A DNA stretch of 64,000 nucleotides from Bradyrhizobium sp. 1 (GTDB lineage: Bacteria; Pseudomonadota; Alphaproteobacteria; Rhizobiales; Xanthobacteraceae): assembly GCF_023073315.1 (NCBI RefSeq), contig NZ_JADPJH010000034.1:124001-188000 (forward strand), given 5' to 3'. Below, piece after piece: positions 15,699-24,975 of this stretch. The position numbers and the translations under genes were made by a program. A model generated the notes under the pieces. It made no database searches and was not told the origin of the DNA. It worked only from the letters and a program-made list of their open reading frames with translations. Each line of letters begins with the position of its first letter. Positions within the stretch are counted from its first letter, which is position 1.

Positions 15699-17084
15699 GT
15701 GAAATCCAAGGTTATTGGCGCAGTCACACTGGCGGTCGCTGCGGCAGGGCTGTTTGCAGCCGCTGCACCCGCATTTGCGCAGCAGAAGACGATTACGGTC
15801 TGGTGGGGCAAGGGCTTCTACCGCTCCGAAGACGACGCATTGCTCGACACGATCAAGAAGTTCGAGGCCAAGACCGGCATCAAGGTCGAATTGTCGCAGT
15901 ACGCGATCCAGGACATGATTCCGAAGACGGTCGCAGCGCTCGACGCCGGCACCGTGCCCGATGTCGCCTATTCCGATTCCTATGACGTGCAGGCGCAGGG
16001 CAAGTGGGCCTATGAGGGCAAGCTCGAAGACCTCTCGGACATCATGGAGCCGATCAAGGGCCGGTTCGTGCAGAACACGCTGGACGCCTCGATCCTCTAT
16101 AACGACGTCACCAAGAAGAAGGCCTATTACGGCTTCCCGCTGAAGCAGCAGAGCATGCATGTCGAGATCTGGAACGACATGCTGGAGAAGGCCGGCTTCA
16201 AGCTCGCCGACATCCCGACCGACTGGGCGGGCTACTGGACGTTCTGGTGCGACAAGGTGCAGCCGGGAATCCGCAAGGCCACCGGTCAGCGCATCTACGG
16301 TGTCGGCCAGCCGATGGGCGTGGAATCCACCGACGCCTTCCAGTCGTTCTACACCTTCATGGACGCCTATCACGTCAAGCTGGTCGACGACGACGGCAAG
16401 CTCACAGTCGACGATCCCAAGGTGCGCGAGAACCTGATCGGCGCGCTGAAGGACTACACCGATACCTACATCAAAGGCTGCACCCCGCCGTCCTCCACGA
16501 CCTGGAAGGACCCGGACAACAACGTCGCCTTCCACAACAAGACCATCGTGATGACTCACAACTTCACGATCTCGATCGCGGCGAAGTGGTTCGAAGACTC
16601 GCAGAACCAGGCGCTCACGCAAGAGCAGCGCGACGCCGGCAAGAAGGCCTATGAGCAGGACATCGTCACGGCGTCCTTCCCGAAGGCGCCGGATGGTTCG
16701 ACCATCCGCTACCGCTCCGACGTCAAGACCGGGCTGGTGTTCACCGCAGCCAAGAACAAGGCCGAAGCCAAGCAGTTCATTGCTTTCCTGCTCCAGGAAG
16801 AGAATGTCCGCCCCTATATCGAGGGCGCGCTCGGCCGCTGGTTCCCGGTGACGAAGGCGAGCCAGGACAGCCCGTTCTGGCAGGCCGACAAGCACCGCAA
16901 GGCCGTCCACGCGCAGTTCACCGGTGGCACCGCAGCCTTCGACTTCACCAAGAACTGGAAGTTCACGATCCTCAACAACGAGAACGTCTGGGCCAAGGCG
17001 ATGAACCGGGTCGTCAGCGAGAAGGTCCCGGTCGACAAGGCCGTCGACGAGCTGATCGCCCGCATCAAGCAGGTTGCAGGCTAA
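15699..17084 (+). CDS. Sugar-type ABC transporter binding protein (extracellular family 1)
   Basis: This 461-residue protein starts at GTG 15699 after GAGGGAGAAAAAC; a TTG at 15684 lies inside that ribosome-binding site. The signal peptide is residues 1-27 (AFA cleavage). The mature part matches SBP family 1: KTITVWWGKGFYRSEDDALLDTIKKFEAKTGIKVE, then AALDAGTVPDVAYSDS and a C-terminal ALGRWFPV. It should capture a sugar, polyol or sugar derivative in the periplasm for the two permeases downstream. The ligand cannot be read from the sequence. A hairpin-rich gap separates it from the permeases, which usually allows higher expression of the binding protein. Confidence 0.88.
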   Translation: MKSKVIGAVTLAVAAAGLFAAAAPAFAQQKTITVWWGKGFYRSEDDALLDTIKKFEAKTGIKVELSQYAIQDMIPKTVAALDAGTVPDVAYSDSYDVQAQGKWAYEGKLEDLSDIMEPIKGRFVQNTLDASILYNDVTKKKAYYGFPLKQQSMHVEIWNDMLEKAGFKLADIPTDWAGYWTFWCDKVQPGIRKATGQRIYGVGQPMGVESTDAFQSFYTFMDAYHVKLVDDDGKLTVDDPKVRENLIGALKDYTDTYIKGCTPPSSTTWKDPDNNVAFHNKTIVMTHNFTISIAAKWFEDSQNQALTQEQRDAGKKAYEQDIVTASFPKAPDGSTIRYRSDVKTGLVFTAAKNKAEAKQFIAFLLQEENVRPYIEGALGRWFPVTKASQDSPFWQADKHRKAVHAQFTGGTAAFDFTKNWKFTILNNENVWAKAMNRVVSEKVPVDKAVDELIARIKQVAG

Positions 17085-17096
17085 ATTCTCTTTCTT

Positions 17097-17156
17097 CCTC
17101 TCCTCGCTGGCGCGGGGAGAGGCGACACGCTAAGACCGGCCGCCTCGCGCGGCCGG
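17097..17156 (+). repeat. Two hairpins between binding-protein and permease genes
   Basis: The first hairpin pairs CCTCTCC (17097-17103) with GGAGAGG (17116-17122). The second pairs CCGGCCGC (17136-17143) with GCGGCCGG (17149-17156). They lie in the 97-bp gap between the binding protein and the first permease. Such structures are known to stabilise the upstream mRNA end or to cause partial termination, giving more binding protein than permease. Confidence 0.6.
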
Positions 17157-17181
17157 AAGTCCTTTCAAAGAGTCCCAAAGA

Positions 17182-18054
17182 ATGGCGATTACGCTCTCTG
17201 GCGATCAGTCGATCCCCGCCCCGCCCCTGTCGTCGCGGCTGACCCCGGCGCAGGTCTGGGGCATCGCGCTCATCGCGCCCTATCTGCTGGTTTTCCTCGC
17301 CTTCGTCGTCTATCCCGTCTGCTACGGGCTGTGGCTGGCGCGGGCCCCGGCGAACTATGTCGCGCTGTACAACGACCCGATCTTCGCGCGTGCCGCGGTC
17401 AACACGCTGATCTTCCTGGTCATCGGCATCAACATCAAGATGCTGATCGCGCTGTTCCTCTCGGGTTTCTTCGCCCAGCAGCGCACCTGGATCAAATGGC
17501 TCTCGGTGGTCTTCATCCTGCCCTGGGCGGTGCCGTCGATCCCGACCATCCTGTCGGTGCGCTTCATGTTCAATCCCGAATGGGGCGTGATCAACCACCT
17601 CATCTTCTCCCTCACCGGTGATGACGGCCCGAACTGGCTGAACGATCCGACGGTGGCGCTGACCATGGCGATCGGCGTGCACATCTGGAAGTCGCTGCCA
17701 TTCTGGACGTTGATCCTGATGACTGGCCGGCTGGCGATCGCGCAAGATCTGTTCGAGGCCGCCGAGGTCGACGGCGCGAGCTGGTGGCAGAAATTCCGTT
17801 ACATCACCTGGCCATCGCTGCAGACGCTCTACATCACCTGCACGCTGCTCTCGATGATCTGGACGCTCGGCGACTTCAACAGCGTCTATCTGCTCACCGG
17901 CGGCGGCCCGGCCGACCTCACGCACGTGTTGGCGACGCTCGGCATTCGCTATCTCCGGCTCGACCAGCTCTCGCTCGCGATGGCTTCCATCGTCTGCGCA
18001 ATGCCGTTCGTCGTGCCGCTCATGTACTTCATGATGAAACGGCTGTCGCGATGA
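17182..18054 (+). CDS. ABC transporter permease, MalF/UgpA type
   Basis: This 290-residue protein has six membrane helices, beginning with LIAPYLLVFLAFVVYPVCYGLWLA. It has the cytoplasmic EAA-loop pattern DLFEAAEVDGASWWQKFRYITWPSL, where the ATPase docks. It is shorter than MalF and matches the common sugar-importer permease 1. Its stop overlaps the next permease start in ATGA, so the two are coupled. No ATPase gene is present in the cluster, so a shared ATPase of the MsmX/UgpC type elsewhere must be assumed. Confidence 0.88.
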   Translation: MAITLSGDQSIPAPPLSSRLTPAQVWGIALIAPYLLVFLAFVVYPVCYGLWLARAPANYVALYNDPIFARAAVNTLIFLVIGINIKMLIALFLSGFFAQQRTWIKWLSVVFILPWAVPSIPTILSVRFMFNPEWGVINHLIFSLTGDDGPNWLNDPTVALTMAIGVHIWKSLPFWTLILMTGRLAIAQDLFEAAEVDGASWWQKFRYITWPSLQTLYITCTLLSMIWTLGDFNSVYLLTGGGPADLTHVLATLGIRYLRLDQLSLAMASIVCAMPFVVPLMYFMMKRLSR

Positions 18055-18902
18055 AGCTTCCCACCTTACGTGATGTCGCGACGGAAGCGCGGCTGCTGCT
18101 GATCGGCATTCCCGTCTTCCTTTGGACGATGATTCCGATCTATCACATGTTCCTGTTCGCGATCTCGCCGAAGGAGGACGCGTTCTCGGGCAAGCTGTGG
18201 CCGGACCATCCGACGCTGCACAACTTCGAGATCGTGTTCAAGCAGCAGCATTACTTCCTGCGCGACTTCTACATCCAGTTCTGGAATTCGCTGGTGATCG
18301 CGGCGGCCGTCGGCGTATTGACGCTGGTCATCGCCACCGCCGCAGCGTTCTCGATCTCGCGTCTGAAGGTGCCCGGCGGGCGCATCGTGATGAACCTGGC
18401 GCTCTTCACATATTTCATCCCCGCGGCGTTCCTCGCCGTGCCGATGTACCGCACCATGGGCAATTACGGGCTGCTCAACAATCACTGGTCGCTGATCCTC
18501 GCCATGGTGACGATCGCCAGCCCCTACGCGATCTGGGTGCTGAAGCAGGCCTCCGACAAGCTCCCGGTCGAGCTGGATGAGGCCGCCGTGATGGACGGCG
18601 CGACGACGCTGCAGATCTTCCGCCTGGTCTATCTGCCGCTGATGATGCCCTCGCTGGTCGCGATCGGCACCTACGCGGTGCTGCTGGCCTGGAACGAATA
18701 TCTCTACGCGTTCCTGCTGCTCTCGAACGACCGCGAGATCACGCTGCCTGTCGCGCTCGGCAACTTCCTCGCCGCCGACGACTCGCCCTGGGAGCTGTTG
18801 ATGACCACCGGCTTCATCTACGCGCTACCGCCGGCCGCGATCTACTACGCCTTCCGCCGCTACATGGTGGGCGGGCTCACGGCGGGTGCGGTGAAGTCCT
18901 GA
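18051..18902 (+). CDS. ABC transporter permease, MalG/UgpE type
   Basis: This 283-residue protein has six membrane helices and the EAA motif ELDEAAVMDGATTLQIFRLVYLPL. The ATG overlaps the preceding stop by 4 bp. The order binding protein, MalF-like, MalG-like is typical of CUT1 importers, which take up oligosaccharides, glycerol-phosphate or polyols. It is the last gene of the unit; an unknown membrane protein follows 113 bp later. Confidence 0.88.
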   Translation: MKLPTLRDVATEARLLLIGIPVFLWTMIPIYHMFLFAISPKEDAFSGKLWPDHPTLHNFEIVFKQQHYFLRDFYIQFWNSLVIAAAVGVLTLVIATAAAFSISRLKVPGGRIVMNLALFTYFIPAAFLAVPMYRTMGNYGLLNNHWSLILAMVTIASPYAIWVLKQASDKLPVELDEAAVMDGATTLQIFRLVYLPLMMPSLVAIGTYAVLLAWNEYLYAFLLLSNDREITLPVALGNFLAADDSPWELLMTTGFIYALPPAAIYYAFRRYMVGGLTAGAVKS

Positions 18903-19015
18903 CGCAACAGGAAGCACCGAGGCGCTGCAAGCAAGGCGTTTGAGCGATACCGTGGACAATTGAAGATTGTCCACGATTGCTCTAACCTCCGTGCCCCAAG
19001 GCGGGGCCCGGCATC

Positions 19016-20008
19016 ATGCGCAGCAACGACGCAATCCATCTCGGCTTGATGCTGCTGGCTCTCGCGGCAGCCTATCTGGTGCCGTTCGAACTGTTGCTGC
19101 TGGCCTATGTCGTGCTGGGACCGGCGCATTACTTCACCGAGATTTCCTGGCTGCACGATCGCAGCTACTATCTGCCTCACCGCGGGATTGCCGTGATCCT
19201 GGCAATCGTTGCCGTGGTCGCTGCGCTGATCGACAACGCCTCGTGGTTCGGCTTCGCGATGTGGGGCGCGCTGATCGTCTGCGCCATGCTGGCGGCGACC
19301 ACTTCGGCAATCGAGAGCATGCTGCTGTTCATGGCGGCGATCGCACTGTCGGCCATCATGTATTCGAGCGGCTCCTCGCTCGCCGTGATCGGCATCCTGA
19401 TTCCGACGCTGATCCATGTCTCGCTGTTCACGCTGATCTTCATGGTGCTCGGCGCGCACCGGTCCGGCAGCCGGGTACAGGTTGCGCTGGTGGTCTTCTA
19501 TCTCGTCGCGATCGCCACGATCCTGCTGCTGCCGCCAGCCGCGGAAATCCGGATCGCGAGCTTTGCCCGGGTCGGGCAGGACTATTTCGGCAATGTCGGC
19601 CCGGCGCTGGGCCGGCTGTTCGGCGTGCCCGGCTTGGTGCTCGACACCAGGCTGACGAGCCTGCTCGCCTTCGTCTACACGTATCACTACCTCAACTGGT
19701 TCATCAAAGCCGACGTGATCCGCTGGACCGCAGTACCGAAGGCTCGGCTGGCGGCGATGGCCGCCGCCAGCGCCGCCTCCACGGCGCTCTATTTCTATGA
19801 CTATGCGTTCGGCTTCACCTTCCTGCTGGCGCTAAGCCTGATCCACATCCTGCTCGAGTTTCCGCTCGACAGCCTTGCGCTGCGGCAGCTCGGCGCCGCC
19901 GTGCAGGGCGCTGTCCGCGCGCGGCGCGCCGGACCCGCCTCGGCCTCCGCAACGCGGGTCCGGTCGACAGGCACGAAGGCATCGCAACGGACGACGCGGC
20001 CGCGGTGA
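19016..20008 (+). CDS. Uncharacterised polytopic membrane protein with two HxxxE motifs
   Basis: I do not recognise this 330-residue protein. Eight or nine hydrophobic segments can be drawn, and the last 40 or so residues are Arg/Ala-rich and cytoplasmic in character. Histidines sit at or near membrane borders: H38-xxx-E42 (GPAHYFTE), H47, H55, H134, H224 (TYHYLNW) and H277-xxx-E281 (IHILLEFP). Two HxxxE units at opposite ends plus a central YHY suggest a metal site inside the membrane, as in membrane di-iron enzymes or Brp/Blh-like carotenoid oxygenases, but no family motif is certain. Start at 19016 has no clear Shine-Dalgarno. It is probably a single-gene unit. Confidence 0.7.
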   Translation: MRSNDAIHLGLMLLALAAAYLVPFELLLLAYVVLGPAHYFTEISWLHDRSYYLPHRGIAVILAIVAVVAALIDNASWFGFAMWGALIVCAMLAATTSAIESMLLFMAAIALSAIMYSSGSSLAVIGILIPTLIHVSLFTLIFMVLGAHRSGSRVQVALVVFYLVAIATILLLPPAAEIRIASFARVGQDYFGNVGPALGRLFGVPGLVLDTRLTSLLAFVYTYHYLNWFIKADVIRWTAVPKARLAAMAAASAASTALYFYDYAFGFTFLLALSLIHILLEFPLDSLALRQLGAAVQGAVRARRAGPASASATRVRSTGTKASQRTTRPR

Positions 20009-20064
20009 TCCGAAATCAGATCGCCACGATGCGCGCGACGAAGGGCGGCAGCGCGCAAAGGTCC

Positions 20065-22092
20065 TCAGGCCGCCTTGCGCACAGTCTGCAGAAACTCTGC
20101 GACAGCTGTCTTGAGCGCGCGTGCCTGATCCTGCAACGCTGACGCGGCCGTGAGTGCGGCTTCGGCGCCGGCATCGGTCTCGCCGGCCACTGTGCGGACG
20201 TCGCCGACCTGGTCGGTCACCGCCGCGGTGCCGTTGGCGGCCTGCTCGACATTGCGCGCGATCTCGCTGGTTGCCGCACCCTGCTCCTCGACGGCTGAGG
20301 CAATCGTCGTTGCGATCTCCGTCATCTCGGCGATGGTCCTGCCGATCTGGCCGATCGCAGCGACGGACTGCCCGGTCGAGCCCTGGATCTCGGCGACGAG
20401 CCCTGCGATCTCCTCGGTGGCGCGCGCGGTCTGGGTCGCAAGACTCTTCACCTCGTTGGCGACCACGGCAAAGCCCTTGCCTGCATCGCCGGCCCGCGCC
20501 GATTCGATCGTGGCATTGAGCGCCAGCAGATTGGTCTGGCTCGCGATCGCCTGGATCAGCTGGACCACGGTGCCGATCCGCTCCGCCGAATCCGACAGCG
20601 CGCGCATCAACGTCTCGGTACGCGAGGCCTCTTCCTTGGCCCGATCCGACACCGATACGGAGCGCGCGACCTGGCTCGAAATCTCCTTGATCGAGGCGGC
20701 GAGCTGATGCGTCGCGGCCGCGACGGTCTGCACGTTCGAGGACGCCTGGGCCGATGTCGCGGCGACCTGCTCGGCCAGCGAGCGACCACGCTCGGCGACA
20801 CGGGCGAGACTGCCAGCGCTCTGGCCCATCTCCTCGGCACGGCTCGAGACGCCACCTATGACGCCCTCCATGCCGCGATCGAAGCGGTCGGCCAGCTGAG
20901 CCATCATCGATGCACGTTCGGTCTCCGCCGCGGCACGCTGCGCGGCAGACTCCTGCTCCATGCGTCGGACGGTCTGCGCATTCCGGCGGAATACCTCGAC
21001 CGCTCCGGCAATACGGCCAATTTCGTCGCCGCGCTCGCCGCCCGGGATCGCCTCGTCGAGCTCGCCAGCCGCAAGGCTCTGCATCCGCAAGGTCATCTGA
21101 CCGATCGGGCGCGACACGCTGCGTCCGATCAGCCAGGCCAGCAAGGCGCCAAGAACGAGCGCGAACGCGGCCACCGTGAACACGAGATTGCGGGTCTGAT
21201 CGACCGACCCAGCCGTCAGCCGGCTCTGCTCGGTGCGCGTCGCGCCGAGGGCCCGGCTGATCTCGGCCGCCTTGGCGTCGATCGCGCTGCTGGATTTGAC
21301 GAGATCGGCTTGCGCCTTGCGCAGCTCGCCCATCGCGGCAGACAGCTCGGTCAGCGTCGCCGATTGATCCGCAAGCACCTTTTTCAGGGCCGCAATCAGG
21401 TTCTTCAGTCGCGGCGCTTCGACATCGGCGATCTCCGCCTCGCTGTCGGCCACCGCGGCCAGCACGTAGCCGATCGTCATCCCGGCATCGTCGGCGTCGA
21501 CCTGGGCCTGGGTGATGGTGAAACGCAGCATCGAGACGCGCATCGCGTCCACCGTTCCGGCCAAACGCAGCGGCTGGATCAGACGGTCAGGCTGGTTCGC
21601 AAGCGCGACATTGATCGCGCCGACGTCGAGGCCTGCCGAGGCGCCAAGTCCCTCGCTCTTAGTGCTTGCGTTGCGCAAACGATCGACTGCGGCGGCAACC
21701 GCCGTGAAGGATTTTCGATAGGTGCCAAGCGCATCCACCAGAGCGCTCCGGCCGGCGCCGATCGCCGGCAGGCGGGCGAATTGCTGATCGACCTGGTCAA
21801 AGGTCTGGCCAAAACCGTCGATCGCCTTCATGGCGCTATCGCGGTCGCCGAGATTGCGCGTCCGGATGAATTTTTCGACGGTGACGTTCGAGGAGAGCAG
21901 CGCGGCATGGACCCTCGCCATGCCGGCATCGCCGTCGGCGCTGGTGACGAGCTCTCCGACGGTGCCGCCGATCTCGGACAACCGCATGACGGCAAGCAGC
22001 GCCAACACGCAGAGGAAACCCAGGACCAGCGCGAAGCCGCCGAAGATGCGCGGGCGGATGCCGATGCGCGACAGGATCAATGACAGGTTCAT
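20065..22092 (-). CDS. Methyl-accepting chemotaxis protein
   Basis: This 675-residue receptor has a first membrane helix at about 18-36, a long all-helical periplasmic domain (37-302) that resembles the helical bimodular (HBM) type, a second membrane helix at 303-322 and a HAMP domain. The methyl-accepting signalling domain has the conserved hairpin tip IASQTNLLALNATIESARAG near 510-530. It should report ligand state to CheA/CheW in the inner membrane. Its gene starts 14 bp after the stop of a TRAP-type binding protein on the same strand, so the binding protein may be its ligand carrier. No che genes are adjacent. Confidence 0.92.
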   Translation of the reverse strand: MNLSLILSRIGIRPRIFGGFALVLGFLCVLALLAVMRLSEIGGTVGELVTSADGDAGMARVHAALLSSNVTVEKFIRTRNLGDRDSAMKAIDGFGQTFDQVDQQFARLPAIGAGRSALVDALGTYRKSFTAVAAAVDRLRNASTKSEGLGASAGLDVGAINVALANQPDRLIQPLRLAGTVDAMRVSMLRFTITQAQVDADDAGMTIGYVLAAVADSEAEIADVEAPRLKNLIAALKKVLADQSATLTELSAAMGELRKAQADLVKSSSAIDAKAAEISRALGATRTEQSRLTAGSVDQTRNLVFTVAAFALVLGALLAWLIGRSVSRPIGQMTLRMQSLAAGELDEAIPGGERGDEIGRIAGAVEVFRRNAQTVRRMEQESAAQRAAAETERASMMAQLADRFDRGMEGVIGGVSSRAEEMGQSAGSLARVAERGRSLAEQVAATSAQASSNVQTVAAATHQLAASIKEISSQVARSVSVSDRAKEEASRTETLMRALSDSAERIGTVVQLIQAIASQTNLLALNATIESARAGDAGKGFAVVANEVKSLATQTARATEEIAGLVAEIQGSTGQSVAAIGQIGRTIAEMTEIATTIASAVEEQGAATSEIARNVEQAANGTAAVTDQVGDVRTVAGETDAGAEAALTAASALQDQARALKTAVAEFLQTVRKAA

Positions 22093-22106
22093 GATGTTTC
22101 CCGCGA

Positions 22107-23090
22107 TTACGGCGTAGCCCGGATCCGCGCGAGCAGATCCTTGCCGAAGCGCTTCTCGAATTCAGGCTCCAGGGGCTTCACGGCATCGATGAAGGGTTGG
22201 CGATCAACCTTCTCGATGATCTCCATGCCGGCCTTGCGCAGCTCCTCGATCTTCTTTGTCTCTTCCGCGACGCCGCTCTGCCAGGTCGCCTCCGCACCGG
22301 CCTTGGCCGCGGCGATGATCGCGGCCTGGTCGGCCGGCTTCAGGGCCTGGAACACGTCGCGATTGGCGACGAAGGCGATCGGCGCGAAGAAATGCCCGGT
22401 CAGACTGGCATATTTCTGCACTTCCTCGAGATGGCTGGTGGCAATCGTCATCACCGGGTTCTCCTGCCCGTCGATGCGGCCATCCTTCAGCGCGGAATAG
22501 ACCAGCGTGAACTCCATCGGCACGACCTCGGCACCCAGCGCCTTGAAGGTCATCTGATAGACGTCGTTCGGCAGCACGCGAATCTTCAGGCCGCGGAGAT
22601 CCGCCGGAGAATGAATCGGCCGTTTCGAATTGGTGACGTTGCGAAAGCCCTGCTTGCCGATCGCGAGCAGCACAAGTCCCTTGTCGGCGAAATGCTTGGC
22701 GAACAGCGCGCCGACCGGCCCCTCTGCCACCGCCTTGGCCTGCGCGGCATCACGGAACAGGAACGGCACGTCGAACACGCCGAACTCCGGCACGGCGGAG
22801 CTGACCACCGATCCGGACAGCGTCGCCATGTCGACCACGCCACTGCGCATTGCCGCAAGGATTGCCGTCTCGCTGCCCAGCGAATTGCCGGCGCGTGCAT
22901 CGAGAATGATGCGGCCCTGTGCGAGCTCGGCGAGCTTGCGGCGAAATTCGTCGGAGCCGATCTGCTGCGGCGACTGCGGCGAACCGTTGTACAGCAGCGA
23001 AACCATCTGCGTCGCAGCAGCAGACGGCCGAACAGCGAAACAGAATAAAGCCAGGACCGTGCTGGCCACACCAATATAAAGCCGCGTCAT
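22107..23090 (-). CDS. TRAP-type (DctP) periplasmic solute-binding protein
   Basis: This 327-residue protein starts at ATG 23090 after GAGGAAGAGGACG; a TTG five codons upstream is in frame but weaker. The signal peptide is about residues 1-26. The DctP fold is clear in GRIILDARAGNSLGSETAILAAMRSGVVDMA, VFDVPFLFRD, and the Arg-containing ligand segment LKIRVLPNDVYQMTFKALGAEVVPM, and family members bind carboxylates through that Arg. No DctQ or DctM membrane genes are next to it, while a chemoreceptor follows at once. A sensing role is therefore at least as likely as transport. Confidence 0.88.
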   Translation of the reverse strand: MTRLYIGVASTVLALFCFAVRPSAAATQMVSLLYNGSPQSPQQIGSDEFRRKLAELAQGRIILDARAGNSLGSETAILAAMRSGVVDMATLSGSVVSSAVPEFGVFDVPFLFRDAAQAKAVAEGPVGALFAKHFADKGLVLLAIGKQGFRNVTNSKRPIHSPADLRGLKIRVLPNDVYQMTFKALGAEVVPMEFTLVYSALKDGRIDGQENPVMTIATSHLEEVQKYASLTGHFFAPIAFVANRDVFQALKPADQAAIIAAAKAGAEATWQSGVAEETKKIEELRKAGMEIIEKVDRQPFIDAVKPLEPEFEKRFGKDLLARIRATP

Positions 23091-23243
23091 CGTCCTCTTC
23101 CTCAAGCGAGGCGAAGATAACGAGATAAGCTATATGAATTGTTAACCTAGATGTTGGCGGTGCCCAAGCACCATGGGCGCTCGATCTTCCTGCTGACGCC
23201 GCGATGTCGCGCGCTGCGCGTGCATGGCTTACCGGGCAAGCAG

Positions 23244-24056
23244 CTACAGCGGCGCCGCGCTCTCGCCTTGCGAGCTCGACAATTTCGAGGCGAGCGAGGC
23301 AATCACGATGATCACCGCGATCAGGCCGATCACCAGCGTGCAGATCGCGTTGATCTCGGGCTTCACGCCGAGCCTCACTTCCGAATAGATCCGGATCGGC
23401 AAGGTCGCCGAGCCCGGACCGGTCGTGAAACTCGCGATCACGAGATCGTCGAGCGAGAGCGTGAAGGCCAGCATCCAGCCGGCGACGATCGCGGGCGCAA
23501 TCAGCGGCAGCGTCACAGCGAGGAACGCGCGCAGCGGGTTGCAGCCGAGGTCCATCGCCGCCTCCTCCAGCGAGCGATCGAGCGAGCCGAGGCGGGACTG
23601 CACGACCACCGCGACAAAGCACATTGTCAGCGTGGTATGCGCGATCGTCACCGTCCAGAAGCCACGCTCGGCATTCAGCGCCACGAACAGCAACAGCAGC
23701 GACAGGCCGGTGATCACTTCCGGCATGACGAGCGGCGCATAGAGCATGCCGGAGAACAGCGTGCGGCCGCGAAATGCCTCGCCGCGCGACAGCGCCACCG
23801 CGGTGAGCGTGCCGAGCAGTGTGGCGATGGTTGCGGAGGAGACCGCTACGCGTAAACTCATCCAGGCGGCCTCGATCATGGCGCGATCATTGAAGAACTC
23901 GTGATACCAGCGCAGCGACCAGCCGCCCCAGACTGTCACGAGCCGCGAGGCGTTGAAGGAATAGATGACGAGGATGATGATCGGCAGATAAAGGAATGCC
24001 AGCCCCATCGCGAGCGAAGCGATGTTGAAGCGGGACAGGCGGGAGAGCTTGCGCAT
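23244..24056 (-). CDS. ABC transporter permease, PotC/PotI type
   Basis: This 270-residue protein has six membrane helices and the EAA motif DRSLEEAAMDLGCNPLRAFLAVTLPL. The opening FLYLPIIILVIYSFNASR is characteristic of polyamine-type permease 2. It is the third gene of a potG-H-I-like unit, 4 bp after the PotH-like stop. It should form the channel with the PotH-like subunit for a polyamine, amino acid or related cation. Confidence 0.88.
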   Translation of the reverse strand: MRKLSRLSRFNIASLAMGLAFLYLPIIILVIYSFNASRLVTVWGGWSLRWYHEFFNDRAMIEAAWMSLRVAVSSATIATLLGTLTAVALSRGEAFRGRTLFSGMLYAPLVMPEVITGLSLLLLFVALNAERGFWTVTIAHTTLTMCFVAVVVQSRLGSLDRSLEEAAMDLGCNPLRAFLAVTLPLIAPAIVAGWMLAFTLSLDDLVIASFTTGPGSATLPIRIYSEVRLGVKPEINAICTLVIGLIAVIIVIASLASKLSSSQGESAAPL

Positions 24057-24060
24057 CGCC

Positions 24061-24975
24061 TCAGCGTCCCTGTTCCAGTTGCCGCTTCTGGAGCCGTTCG
24101 TATAGCAGCAGCGGCACCAGCAGCACCACCAGCAGCACGATCGCCGCGGCGGAGGCGACCGGCCAGTCCTTGTTGGTGAAGAATTCGAGCCACAGGGTCT
24201 GGCCGATCATCAGCGAGTTGGAACCGGCCAGCAGGTCCGGAATCACGAACTCACCGACGATGGGGATGAAGCACAGGAGCACGCCGGCGCCAACGCCGGG
24301 CAGTGACAGCGGAAAAGTGACGAGCCAGAACACCTGCCAGGGCGGGGCGCCGAGATCGGAGGCCGCCTCCTCCAGCACCGGCTCCATCTTGGCGAGCGTG
24401 GCGTAGAGCGGCAGGATCATGAACGGCAGATAGGAATAGACGATGCCGATATACATTGCGGTGTCGGTGGAGAGCCACACCACGGGCCGGCTGACCAGAT
24501 GCAGCGCCAGCAATATTTGGTTCAGCAGCCCGTCGTGCTGGAGGATGTTGATCCAGGCATAGATGCGGATCAGGAACGAGGTCCAGAACGGCACGATCAC
24601 CAACACCATCGCCACCGCCTGCCAGCGTCTTGGCAGCCGCGCCATACCGTAAGCAATGGGATAGCCGATCAGGAGCAGCAGCGCGGTCGCCGTCGCCGCG
24701 ACGGTGAGGCTGCGCACATACGCGAAGACATAGAGGTCGTCGGAGGCGAGCAGCTTGAAATTATCGATCGACAGCGCGGCGAACGCCGCCTTCAGCGCTT
24801 CCCATCCCGCCGTCGGATCGAACAGCGGCTCGTAAGGCGGCTGCGCGATCGCGGTCTGTGACAGGCTGATCTTGAGCACGAAGCCGAACGGCACCAGGAA
24901 GAACAGCACCATCCAGACGTAAGGCGCGATCGCGGCGAAGCGCGCCGGCCGCGCGAAGATGCGGCGCCCGCTCAT
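24061..24975 (-). CDS. ABC transporter permease, PotB/PotH type
   Basis: This 304-residue protein begins APYVWMVLFFLVPFGFVLKISLS after a short basic leader and contains the EAA motif LEEAASDLGAPPWQVFWLVTFPL. The ATG at 24975 overlaps the stop of the ATPase gene, and a longer frame upstream is not needed. Length and six-helix pattern match PotH. It pairs with the PotI-like permease downstream. Confidence 0.88.
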   Translation of the reverse strand: MSGRRIFARPARFAAIAPYVWMVLFFLVPFGFVLKISLSQTAIAQPPYEPLFDPTAGWEALKAAFAALSIDNFKLLASDDLYVFAYVRSLTVAATATALLLLIGYPIAYGMARLPRRWQAVAMVLVIVPFWTSFLIRIYAWINILQHDGLLNQILLALHLVSRPVVWLSTDTAMYIGIVYSYLPFMILPLYATLAKMEPVLEEAASDLGAPPWQVFWLVTFPLSLPGVGAGVLLCFIPIVGEFVIPDLLAGSNSLMIGQTLWLEFFTNKDWPVASAAAIVLLVVLLVPLLLYERLQKRQLEQGR

